Shown in pieces: positions 8,839-17,047 of a DNA stretch of 57,352 bases. The position numbers were made by a program, and so were the translations under genes. Each line of letters starts with the position of its first letter. Position 1 is the stretch's first letter. The notes below the pieces were generated by a model, which ran no database searches, had not been told where the DNA came from, and was given only the letters and a program-made list of their open reading frames with translations. The stretch is from contig CALKPY010000011.1 in the NCBI GenBank assembly GCA_937991435.1, positions 1 to 57,352 on the forward strand. Reading direction: 5' to 3'. This DNA is from an uncultured Acidimicrobiales bacterium (GTDB taxonomy: Bacteria > Actinomycetota > Acidimicrobiia > Acidimicrobiales > UBA10347).

Positions 8839-11361
8839 TCAGCCGCGCATACGAGCAGATTTTGGGTCCCATAGACAGCCGTCAACACGGGTCGCAGATC
8901 GCCGGTCGCCGACGATTTCGATCTCGAAGCTCCCGGTCGACGATTCAAGATTCGCCGGTACGTAACCAAGCGCGACGGATTCTTCGCTGTGGTGGGCGTA
9001 GCCGCCAGAAGTGACCCAGCCAACTACTTCGCCGTTATGCCAGATCGGCTCGTCGCCAATGACATCGTGGTCGATTGCGTCGACCGTGAATGTCAACAGA
9101 CGCAGATCCGGGCCCGCGGCCGCCGCGGCGACGAGGGCGTCTTGTCCAATGAATCCACCAGGCTTGTCGAGCTTGACGAATCGGTCCAGCCCAGCCTCGA
9201 ACGGCGTGTACAGCGGTCGGAATTCGCGGGCCCATGACCCGAAGCTCTTTTCGAGGCGAAGCGAGTTGAGCGCTGCGCTTCCGAACAGGCGCACGTCGAG
9301 GTCTGCCCCTGCGGCAAGGAGCTCGTCGTAGACCGCTCGTTGGCGGCTGGCGGGCATCCAGAACTCATAACCCAGGTCTCCTGAATAGCTCACCCGACCG
9401 CACCACACGGTCGACCAACCAATTTCGAGTTGCTGAAATGCCATGAATCGAAATGCTTCGGCCGACACGTCTTGTCGGGTCACCCGTTCAAGTAGTTCGC
9501 GAGACTTGGGGCCGGCAATCGACAGCCCGCACATGTCCCATCCGTGTGTGGTGTACGCGACCGAGCCGTCGTCGGGTAGATGCTGGTCGAACCAGCGCTG
9601 GTAGTAGCGCTCAGCAACGCCTGAACCGAACACAAAGAAGCGCTCGTGTTGAGATGTGTTGGCCGTTGCGCCACCGGTTGGTGAGGTGCGGGGTCCCTCG
9701 GCCGTGCCGCGCGCTGGCGCAGGACAGGCCACGGTCAAGTCGCCAATGAGTTTGCCGCGTTCGTTGGTCATCGGCGCGAGCACCATTCGGCCAGGCTTGG
9801 GCATGTTGTTGGTGAAAATGCGGTCGAGCCAGCTGCGGACACCTGGACCCGAGAATTCGAATTTTGAGAAACCCGTTGTTTCCATCAAGCCCACGCCATT
9901 GCGAACAGCGAGGGTCTCTTCTTTGACCTGGTCCCAGGCGTTGGAGCGCCCGAAGGTGAAGTCTTCGACGGGATCGAGTCCGTCTTTTTGGAACCACTGA
10001 GCAGTCTCAAGTCCGAAGGAGTCGCCAAAGACCGCGTTGGCTTTGACCAGTCGGTCATAGATCGGGCTGGTGTCGAGAGGGCGGCCTTCGAGAAGGAACT
10101 CGTTTGGATACCTGATGCGAAAGCGACGCCCATAGTTCTCGCGGACCTTGGTGTTGGTCCATGCCATGCTCGCAAAGTCGCCGTATCGACTGATGTCCAT
10201 AGCCCAGACGTCGAAACCAGGGTCGCCCTCGGTGATCCAGTTGGCCAACGCCAGGCCGACGCCGCCGCCTTGGGAGAGCCCAGCCATGACGGCACACGCA
10301 GACCAATAGCCAGGCAGCCCTCGCACAGGACCAAGTAACGGGTTGCCGTCGGGTGAGAACGTGAACGGGCCGTTGATGATGTCTTTGATGCCCGCCTGGG
10401 CAAAGATTGGAAAGTGATCGAAGCCGCGTTGCAGCGAGTCAGCGATGTAGTCCAGGTTCGGGTCGAGCAGCTTCATGCCGAAGTCCCACGGCGTTTCGTC
10501 GACGGACCATGGGCGGCCGTTCGGTTCGTAGGTTCCGAGAAGGAGTCCCTTGCCCTCTTGACGCATGTAGATCTCGCCGCCGAAGTCGATGGCATGCAAC
10601 ATTTCTTCGCCCTTGTCGGCGTTCCAGCTCGTGACTTCGTCGAGCTCTTCGGTCACGATGTAGATGTGTTCCATGGCCAGCACCGGAAGCTCAAGCCCGG
10701 CCATGCGACCGACCTCGCGAGCCCAGAGCCCGCCAGCGTTCACGACATGGTCACACGTGATTGAGCCGAGGTCCTCGCCGCTGCTGGTCTGGAGCAAATC
10801 GATGCGCCAGGTGCCGTCGGGGTTACGACTCATGTCGCGCGCCCATGTGTCTCGGTAGATCTCTGCGCCCGCATTGCGAGCGGCTTTAGCATAGGCGTGG
10901 GTGACGCCAGAAGGATCGACGTGGCCTTCGTGAGCGTCGTACATCGCACCAACGAAGTACTTCTCTTCGAAGATCGGCAGCAGCTCTTTTGCTTCGGCCA
11001 CCGAGATGAGTTCGGTGTCCATTCCGAGGTATCGGCCGCGCGCATGTGACATGCGAAGCCATTCCATGCGCTCTGGGGTGTCGGCCAACATCACACCGCC
11101 GGTGATGTGGATCGAGCAGTCCTGACCGGAGACTTCTTCGATTTCCTTATAGAGCTCGATCGTGTATTGCTGCAGCTTGGCGACATTGGGGTCGCCGTTG
11201 AGCGTGTGCATTCCTCCGGCGGAATGCCAGGTGGAACCCGCGGTGAGCTCAGTGCGTTCGACGAGCACGACGTCGGTCCAACCAGCCTTGGTCAGGTGAT
11301 AGAGCACGCTGGCGCCGATAACTCCGCCGCCGATGACGACGACCTGAGCCGTGGATTTCAT
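8839..11361 (-). CDS. FAD-dependent oxidoreductase-GcvT fusion, sarcosine/dimethylglycine dehydrogenase family (third copy)
   Basis: The 840-residue protein has GGGVIG at 11-16 and STWHSAG with the candidate FAD-linking His46. The FAO_M-like linker (with RFRIRYPNEF), GcvT fold and C-terminal barrel follow. A Pro/Gly/Thr-rich insert of about 25 residues (roughly 543-569; genomic 9655-9732) interrupts the GcvT part and is absent from the two plus-strand paralogs. GGAGAAG five bases before the ATG is a good ribosome-binding site. It lies 29 bp after the MttB-like gene and 29 bp before the DmdA-like gene. Its expected role is oxidative demethylation of an N-methylated glycine derivative, feeding methylene-tetrahydrofolate. 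Confidence 0.85.
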   Translation of the reverse strand: MKSTAQVVVIGGGVIGASVLYHLTKAGWTDVVLVERTELTAGSTWHSAGGMHTLNGDPNVAKLQQYTIELYKEIEEVSGQDCSIHITGGVMLADTPERMEWLRMSHARGRYLGMDTELISVAEAKELLPIFEEKYFVGAMYDAHEGHVDPSGVTHAYAKAARNAGAEIYRDTWARDMSRNPDGTWRIDLLQTSSGEDLGSITCDHVVNAGGLWAREVGRMAGLELPVLAMEHIYIVTEELDEVTSWNADKGEEMLHAIDFGGEIYMRQEGKGLLLGTYEPNGRPWSVDETPWDFGMKLLDPNLDYIADSLQRGFDHFPIFAQAGIKDIINGPFTFSPDGNPLLGPVRGLPGYWSACAVMAGLSQGGGVGLALANWITEGDPGFDVWAMDISRYGDFASMAWTNTKVRENYGRRFRIRYPNEFLLEGRPLDTSPIYDRLVKANAVFGDSFGLETAQWFQKDGLDPVEDFTFGRSNAWDQVKEETLAVRNGVGLMETTGFSKFEFSGPGVRSWLDRIFTNNMPKPGRMVLAPMTNERGKLIGDLTVACPAPARGTAEGPRTSPTGGATANTSQHERFFVFGSGVAERYYQRWFDQHLPDDGSVAYTTHGWDMCGLSIAGPKSRELLERVTRQDVSAEAFRFMAFQQLEIGWSTVWCGRVSYSGDLGYEFWMPASRQRAVYDELLAAGADLDVRLFGSAALNSLRLEKSFGSWAREFRPLYTPFEAGLDRFVKLDKPGGFIGQDALVAAAAAGPDLRLLTFTVDAIDHDVIGDEPIWHNGEVVGWVTSGGYAHHSEESVALGYVPANLESSTGSFEIEIVGDRRSATRVDGCLWDPKSARMRG

Positions 11362-11390
11362 GACTTCTCCAAGTGTGGATTATCGAGTTG

Positions 11391-12944
11391 TTAGTAGTCG
11401 GTCTCGACGCCGCCCTCGGCGACTCGTCGGTCGACGAAGTCACGAAGTTCGGCGCGGGTGGATGAGTCAAATGCTGGTTCTTCGTACGCATCGAGAAATT
11501 CGTGCATTACCGATTCGGCCCGTTCATACGCGTCGGGGCTGCCTGCTCCGGTCCAGCTTTCCCAGTTGCGCCAGTCGGAGACCATGGGGCTCATGAACTC
11601 TGTCTGGTAGCGCGTTTGGGTGTGTTCTTCGCCAAAGAAATGGCCGGCAGGTCCAACGTTGGCGATGGCTTCGACGGCCAGGGCGTCGGGTGAAGTGTCA
11701 ATCGGTTCGAGGAAGGTCGCGACCATATTGAGCAGGTCAGCGTCGATGATCATTTTCTCGGGGCTGGCGTGCAGGCCGCCCTCCATCCACCCAGCACCGT
11801 GCATCAAGAAGTTGACGCCGCCCATAACAGCGCCCCATAGAGCCCAGGTGCTTTCGTAGCCCGCCTGCGCGTCGACGGCGTTTGACGCGCTCACGTTCGA
11901 CGACCGGTATGGCAGGTTGTACCGGCGTGCGAGTTGGCCGCCGACGAGACATGCCTTGGCGTACTCAGGTGTGCCAAAGGCCGGAGCGCCTGACCTCATG
12001 TCGACGTTCGATGTGAACCCGCCGTAGATCGCTGGCGCACCGGGGCGAACGACTTGCGTCATCGCGATGCCGGCCAGAGCTTCGGCGTTTTGCTGAACGA
12101 GTGCACCGCCAAGAGTTATCGGCGCCATCGCCCCGGCGAGGGTGAATGGCGTGATGATGATTACTTGATTGCGAGCCGACATTTGCATGATGCCTTCGAG
12201 CATGACGGTGTCGTACCGCAACGGTGAACTGGCGTTGATGATGCTTGTCAGGCTGGGCTGTTCGTCGAGTTCGTTGTCGGTGACCCCGCGAGCAATGCGG
12301 ACCATTTCAATGGCATCGAGATTTCGCTGGCGGCCCAGGCTGTACACGTGGAACGACTTGTTGGTGAGGGTCAAGGCATCCCACGTGGCTTCGAGGTGCC
12401 TGATCGACGGATGCAGATCGACGGGTTCGACGGGGTAGCCACCCAGGGTGTGCACGCAGTTCAGCATCTGTGAGAGCTTGAGTAGCAGCTGGTAACCCTC
12501 ACGGTCACCGATTCGCCGGCCTGTCGCCCGATCGACGTAGTTGGGAGCGCTGGCGACGGCGCTGAATGCGAGGTAGTCGCCGCCAATTGTCAGATCTCGT
12601 TCCGAGTCGCGTCCGTGCAGCGTGAACTGCGACGGTGCCGTGGCGATGAGGTCGAGCACGAGATCCGGATCGAAACGCACGCGTTCGCCGTCGACTGTGG
12701 CTCCGGCAGATCGGAGCTGCTGGCGAGCTTCGTCGTGCAGGAAGTCAATGCCCGTGTTGGCCAAAACGTCGAGCGATGCGAGATGAATTGCTTCGAGTTC
12801 ATCAGCAGAGACAGCGGCCGTTGCAGCGATGCGACGACGCGGTTGAGCGAAGGGCCGCTGCTCCAGAACGCGACTACGCGCCGACGTAGCTCCTCGACGC
12901 CTGCGACGCCCGCGGTTGGGGGCCTGTCCGGCGCCTGAGCTCAT
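11391..12944 (-). CDS. Trimethylamine methyltransferase (MttB) superfamily protein, non-pyrrolysine type
   Basis: The 517-residue protein has an Arg-rich N-terminus (GRRRRRG) and then a TIM-barrel MttB-like domain from about residue 45. Recognisable segments are GALVQQNAEALAGI, RPGAPAIYGG, SNVDMRSGAPAFGTPE and NFLMHGAGWMEGG. The frame is open throughout with no in-frame amber codon, so it belongs to the non-pyrrolysine branch that includes glycine betaine:corrinoid methyltransferase MtgB. It is first in the operon with the third FAD/GcvT enzyme and the DmdA-like enzyme. No corrinoid protein or corrinoid:THF methyltransferase gene is nearby. The substrate (glycine betaine or another quaternary amine) is inferred from context. 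Confidence 0.85.
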   Translation of the reverse strand: MSSGAGQAPNRGRRRRRGATSARSRVLEQRPFAQPRRRIAATAAVSADELEAIHLASLDVLANTGIDFLHDEARQQLRSAGATVDGERVRFDPDLVLDLIATAPSQFTLHGRDSERDLTIGGDYLAFSAVASAPNYVDRATGRRIGDREGYQLLLKLSQMLNCVHTLGGYPVEPVDLHPSIRHLEATWDALTLTNKSFHVYSLGRQRNLDAIEMVRIARGVTDNELDEQPSLTSIINASSPLRYDTVMLEGIMQMSARNQVIIITPFTLAGAMAPITLGGALVQQNAEALAGIAMTQVVRPGAPAIYGGFTSNVDMRSGAPAFGTPEYAKACLVGGQLARRYNLPYRSSNVSASNAVDAQAGYESTWALWGAVMGGVNFLMHGAGWMEGGLHASPEKMIIDADLLNMVATFLEPIDTSPDALAVEAIANVGPAGHFFGEEHTQTRYQTEFMSPMVSDWRNWESWTGAGSPDAYERAESVMHEFLDAYEEPAFDSSTRAELRDFVDRRVAEGGVETDY

Positions 12945-13109
12945 TGCGAAACGACGCTAGCAATCTTGCGTTTGTGTTGCTTGGCATCGTGAGCCCGAGC
13001 TTGCGCGCTGGACCTCGCCTGGCGTACCCCAAATCGGGGGAAGTGTCATCTGGTCGCCGATAGGTCTCAAGAACAGCGGCAATAGGCCGAATGACTACAG
13101 GTGGGACTG

Positions 13110-15008
13110 ATGGCGGGTAAAAGAGGTAGCGACCTGCCTCATCGCGAGCGCGGCGCGGTGCTGGCACTCGTCGCCGTCATGATCATGGTTGTGCTGGGAA
13201 GCGCCGCTTTGGCGGTTGATCTTGCAGCGCTTGATCGCCGCGGGCAACAGCTTCAGAGCGTCGCGGATGCTGCCTCGCTGGGAGCGGTAGCCACCTGGGT
13301 ATCGACGGGCGATGCGTCGGCAGCGGCGGAAACAACTCGAGAGCTCATCATCGCGAACGGCTTCGGTGGCGAAGTCGCCTATGCGATTCAAACGCCGAGT
13401 GCCAACGAGTTGATGGTCACCGTGACCGATGAATCACCACAGCTTTTCTTGACCTCAATTATCGGCGCAGGTGGAACGATCGAACGCGCAGCCACGGCGT
13501 ATCTCGCCGAGTGCGTGTCGCCATGTGGGCTTCACGTGGATGTTCCTGCACCAGGTACGTCGATAACCCCATCGCAACCGATCGACGGTTTCGCACCGAT
13601 CCTGGTGGGAGCGAAGGTGTATTCAATCAGTCGGTCCGGAAATCAGATTGCGTGCCTCGATCGGGTGTTGGCACAAGACTGCCCCGGATACCCCCGCTGG
13701 GCTTTCCCAATGGGCGACACCTACACCGATCGGCTTCCACACACCGCGGTCGTTGGTACTCAAATCTGGTTCTTGGCGCAGCATTCGCATGGGCTGTATC
13801 TGCGGTGCTGGCAGACCATCACCGAGACACCCTGCGTCGACGAGCACCTCATTGCACCGGAACCGTCTGCTTTTTCGCTCGGTCATGAATATGTGAGCCG
13901 AGGCGGCGGTCTTGCGCACCTAGGCGATCGACTGTTTGTCTATGCCGACAATCACACCGTGCATTGTTTCGACCTGTCGTGGAAGGCCCCGTGTTCAGAG
14001 TACGGACCTGACGGCTTGCCAGCAGCAAACGTTGACCTCGATGCTGCGGACCCGACTATGGGAACTTCTGGAAGCGGAATCGATCGTCTCGTCGACGAGG
14101 CAAACGCACGCATCTATTTCGCCATCCCGATCGTCGACAACGAGTTGACGGCCCTGGAAGGCACGCCAGGAGTCACCGTCAGGTGTTGGGACGCGATCAC
14201 GCATGGGCCGTGTGGATCAGGTCTCGAACTCGATATTGCGTTCGGCGCTTCGCCGACCGATGGGCGCTTGTTCTTTCACCGATCGGTCGACGGAAATCCA
14301 ACAGCGGTGTGTGTGGTGCTCATCGAGGTGATTCGCTGTGCAGATCTTGACCTTGACGCAACCGCGTACGCCGCGACGGTCGCCGAGTCGGCCACACGGC
14401 CGCTACACGATGCGCTCGCTATTCACCTTCCCACCTCTGAAAACAGCCACGTCGGGATCACACATTGGAACCAACATACGAATCGGTTGTATGTGCCAGG
14501 GTCTACCGGATCTTCATATGCAGCCTGTTTCGACTTCGTAGATTCGGATCTGTGTGGTTTTGAGCGCCTAGTGGCAGACGGGGTCGCGGTACGCCCATTT
14601 GGTTTTGCATCAGACGGCACGTGCGTATTGGCATTTGGTCGTGGACCGTTGGCCTCGTTCACTCGAGATCTTCAGTCAACGTGTCTTGATATTGCGTTCT
14701 CGCAGCGCTTGTATCCGTGTACCTGTGACGGCACGCCGGCATTCCCCACGCCGAGGTTCGAGGTCGATCCCGAGCAGATCGCCAAATTCGATGTAACCGT
14801 GTACGCCGCCGACGGCAATGTGCTCGTAGCCCGGGAGTCGATTCTTGAGAAGGCGAACAAAAGCGTAGACCTGTCCGCCGTGACGACAACGGACAGTTTC
14901 GTCACGCTCGATGTGCAGATCCGAGCAGTAGGAGAACAAGCCTTCCTTGATGGCTATCTTCCAGGTTTTCGTGCTGACTTTTCGAACCTTCCAGTGCTGG
15001 TTGACTGA
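13110..15008 (+). CDS. TadG-like membrane protein with seven-fold cysteine-pair repeat ectodomain (paralog 1)
   Basis: The product has 632 residues. Residues 15-65 are the TadE/TadG-like N-terminus: a charged start, ERGAVLALVAVM, a single membrane segment (about 18-38), AVDLAALDRRGQQLQSVADAASLGA. A C-x3-C (135, 139) follows. The rest is predicted extracellular and has seven repeats ending in a cysteine pair: C182/191, 233/242, 286/295, 359/368, 401/410, 473/482 (all C-x8-C), then C525/537/539. Most repeats have a hydrophobic-aromatic strand before the pair, then C-[FW]-D. Seven blades suggest a disulfide-stapled beta-propeller (inference). ATG 13110 follows GGTGGG; a GTG lies at 13101. No other tad gene is in the window and the function is unknown. 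Confidence 0.75.
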   Translation: MAGKRGSDLPHRERGAVLALVAVMIMVVLGSAALAVDLAALDRRGQQLQSVADAASLGAVATWVSTGDASAAAETTRELIIANGFGGEVAYAIQTPSANELMVTVTDESPQLFLTSIIGAGGTIERAATAYLAECVSPCGLHVDVPAPGTSITPSQPIDGFAPILVGAKVYSISRSGNQIACLDRVLAQDCPGYPRWAFPMGDTYTDRLPHTAVVGTQIWFLAQHSHGLYLRCWQTITETPCVDEHLIAPEPSAFSLGHEYVSRGGGLAHLGDRLFVYADNHTVHCFDLSWKAPCSEYGPDGLPAANVDLDAADPTMGTSGSGIDRLVDEANARIYFAIPIVDNELTALEGTPGVTVRCWDAITHGPCGSGLELDIAFGASPTDGRLFFHRSVDGNPTAVCVVLIEVIRCADLDLDATAYAATVAESATRPLHDALAIHLPTSENSHVGITHWNQHTNRLYVPGSTGSSYAACFDFVDSDLCGFERLVADGVAVRPFGFASDGTCVLAFGRGPLASFTRDLQSTCLDIAFSQRLYPCTCDGTPAFPTPRFEVDPEQIAKFDVTVYAADGNVLVARESILEKANKSVDLSAVTTTDSFVTLDVQIRAVGEQAFLDGYLPGFRADFSNLPVLVD

Positions 15009-15019
15009 AATCACCAGCA
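14995..15019 (+). other. Stem-loop across the stop codon of the first TadG-like gene
   Basis: Seven-base arms at 14995-15001 and 15013-15019 pair perfectly around an 11-base loop that contains the TGA stop (15006-15008). Only TTCT follows, so it is at best a partial terminator between the two paralogs, and it could instead stabilise the upstream message. Confidence 0.3.
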
Positions 15020-15087
15020 TTCTGATGCGAATTTGCCCATTTCTGGGGTCTTTGCAGCCCTAAAAACAAGGTCTTTCACGCCGATAG

Positions 15088-16986
15088 ATGTGCATGATTG
15101 GTCAGGCGCTCTCTCGGATGCGAACCCGAGTTGAACGCTTGCGCCTGTCGGGTGAGCGTGGCGCTGTGCTCGCCTTGGTAGCAGTGTTACTGGTCGTTGT
15201 AATGAGCGCTGCGGCGTTGGCTGTTGATCTCGCTTCGCTCGACCGACAAGGGCAGACCCTTCAAGGTGCGGCGGATGCAGCAGCACTTGGCAGCGTGGCG
15301 ACATGGGTGTCGACCGAAGATCCCGACGCGGCAACCCTGGTGGCTCGCGATCTGGTGAGAGCAAACAATCTCGATCCGAGTCTTTTAGCTATCACCTTTC
15401 CGACAGCCAACGATGTGCGGGTCACGTTGCGCGATGACGCCCCTGATGTTTTTCTCGGTGCAGCAATAGGTCTCGGAGCTTCGTTGAGTCGAAACGCTAC
15501 GGCTCACTTCTCGACCTGCGACCTGGGTTGCTCCACCGAAGTCGACCTTCCGCAACCTGTTGCGCCGGCTCATGTCGGGGCCGGAGGCATGAAGCCAATA
15601 CTCGTCGGCACCAACGTCTATGCCCTGGAGCCAGCATCGGGATACATGTCGTGCTTTGATACCGACGCCAATGAGTGGTGCTTCGACCCGGCGCCAGCGT
15701 TTCCTGTATCAGATATAGCGATGCCGTATCTGGCGCACGCTGAGGTTGTCGGTACCAAAATCTGGTACCTAGGTCAGCGGCCGCAGTCGTTGGATCTTTT
15801 TTGTTGGGACACCATTGCCGACGAGCCCTGCTTCAACAGCATCAAAATCTCGGACCTGGAAAACGAGACAGCAGACGGAAGCCTGACATATGCCGCCCGC
15901 GGCGGCGGCCTGACTCGGGTCGGGAACCGCCTGTTCATGTTCACCGATGATCATCGAGTGCACTGCGTCGATGTGGCTTCATTCGCAGCGTGCGCTGAGT
16001 ATGGAGCAGGCGTCAAGGCCAGCACGTTCGCTCCGTTCGATGCGTCGCACGGGGTCACCGGTTCCGGAACCGATGCGGTGTTCGACGAGGACTCGGCGCA
16101 ACTATTTTGGACACTACCGTTGCTGCGAAACACATCGAGTGAACCGCACTATTCGATCTTCGGCCAGATTCTCAACTGCTGGGATGTGAACGCGAACGAC
16201 ACCTGCGACTCGTTCCAGACTTCGATTATGGCCGAGGCCAAGATCAACGCCGGGCGCCTTTTCATGTACCGAGATGCCGACGGAGCAACCACGAATGTGT
16301 GCATGCTGAACCTCGATGCGGTGCTGTGTCGTAACAAGACTGGATGGCCTGTTCCCGGTTCCGACGCAGCCGAGGCCGCCATGTCACAAATCTCGTCAAG
16401 CATGGCTGGATTCGGGACCACGCCGAGAATCGGCACGGTTGAATACAACGAAGCCACGAACCGCTTGTTCATTCCCTCGCCGACGCCTGAATCAACAATC
16501 CTGTGTTTCGATTTCACGACCCAATCGGGTTGCGGTTCAACGATGGTCTCAACCAATGGCTTCTTGGCGATGCCTTTGGGCTTCACGTCGGTCGACGACT
16601 GCGTGTACGCGCGTGGATCAGCAGGGTATTTGTGGGGATTCAGCGCATCGGACTTGACGAAAGAGTGCTTGACGCTCAGTTTCGACCACCAGCTGTATCC
16701 ATGCGCTTGTAACGGAAGCACCAAGTTCCCGTCGCCTAAGTTCCAACTCGAAGCCGAACTGTTTGACACGTTTAAGGTGGCAGTCGTTGATCAAGATGGC
16801 GTGGTCTTGAAAAACGTCGACCTGTTGACAGAACCGAACTTGGTTGTCGATCTTTCAGACGCTCGTGACGAGGCATACCTGGTGCTCGAGGTCGAGTACG
16901 AGGCGAAGAACGTCGAGGCGTTCGAAGGCGAAACTGCTCCAGCATTCTCGATTGACTTCTCGAGCTTGCCAATTCTCGTCGATTGA
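15088..16986 (+). CDS. TadG-like membrane protein with seven-fold cysteine-pair repeat ectodomain (paralog 2)
   Basis: The product has 632 residues and is a paralog of the preceding gene, 79 bp downstream of it. The N-terminus (ERGAVLALVAVLL, AVDLASLDRQGQTLQGAADAAALG) is TadG-like with one membrane segment at about 25-48. C144/C148 repeats the C-x3-C. The ectodomain keeps every cysteine pair of paralog 1: C189/198, 239/248, 293/302, 364/373, 405/414, 473/482, then C527/539/541. A lone conserved Cys505 (DDCVYARG) and the C-terminal ending LPILVD are also shared. Sequence between cysteines has diverged widely, so the disulfide framework appears to be under selection. ATG 15094 or 15118 are alternative starts. 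Sec export and cell-surface display are inferred; no partner is known. Confidence 0.75.
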   Translation: MCMIGQALSRMRTRVERLRLSGERGAVLALVAVLLVVVMSAAALAVDLASLDRQGQTLQGAADAAALGSVATWVSTEDPDAATLVARDLVRANNLDPSLLAITFPTANDVRVTLRDDAPDVFLGAAIGLGASLSRNATAHFSTCDLGCSTEVDLPQPVAPAHVGAGGMKPILVGTNVYALEPASGYMSCFDTDANEWCFDPAPAFPVSDIAMPYLAHAEVVGTKIWYLGQRPQSLDLFCWDTIADEPCFNSIKISDLENETADGSLTYAARGGGLTRVGNRLFMFTDDHRVHCVDVASFAACAEYGAGVKASTFAPFDASHGVTGSGTDAVFDEDSAQLFWTLPLLRNTSSEPHYSIFGQILNCWDVNANDTCDSFQTSIMAEAKINAGRLFMYRDADGATTNVCMLNLDAVLCRNKTGWPVPGSDAAEAAMSQISSSMAGFGTTPRIGTVEYNEATNRLFIPSPTPESTILCFDFTTQSGCGSTMVSTNGFLAMPLGFTSVDDCVYARGSAGYLWGFSASDLTKECLTLSFDHQLYPCACNGSTKFPSPKFQLEAELFDTFKVAVVDQDGVVLKNVDLLTEPNLVVDLSDARDEAYLVLEVEYEAKNVEAFEGETAPAFSIDFSSLPILVD

Positions 16987-17047
16987 GCCAAGCCAGACGA
17001 GCGGTGCGGTGCGAATTTGAACCCAAGGTTCGTCGTACGATCGCCAC

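Noticed and set aside
11391-12944. Pyrrolysine-containing trimethylamine methyltransferase
   Set aside because: The frame has no in-frame amber codon and no pyl genes are nearby, so it belongs to the non-pyrrolysine branch.
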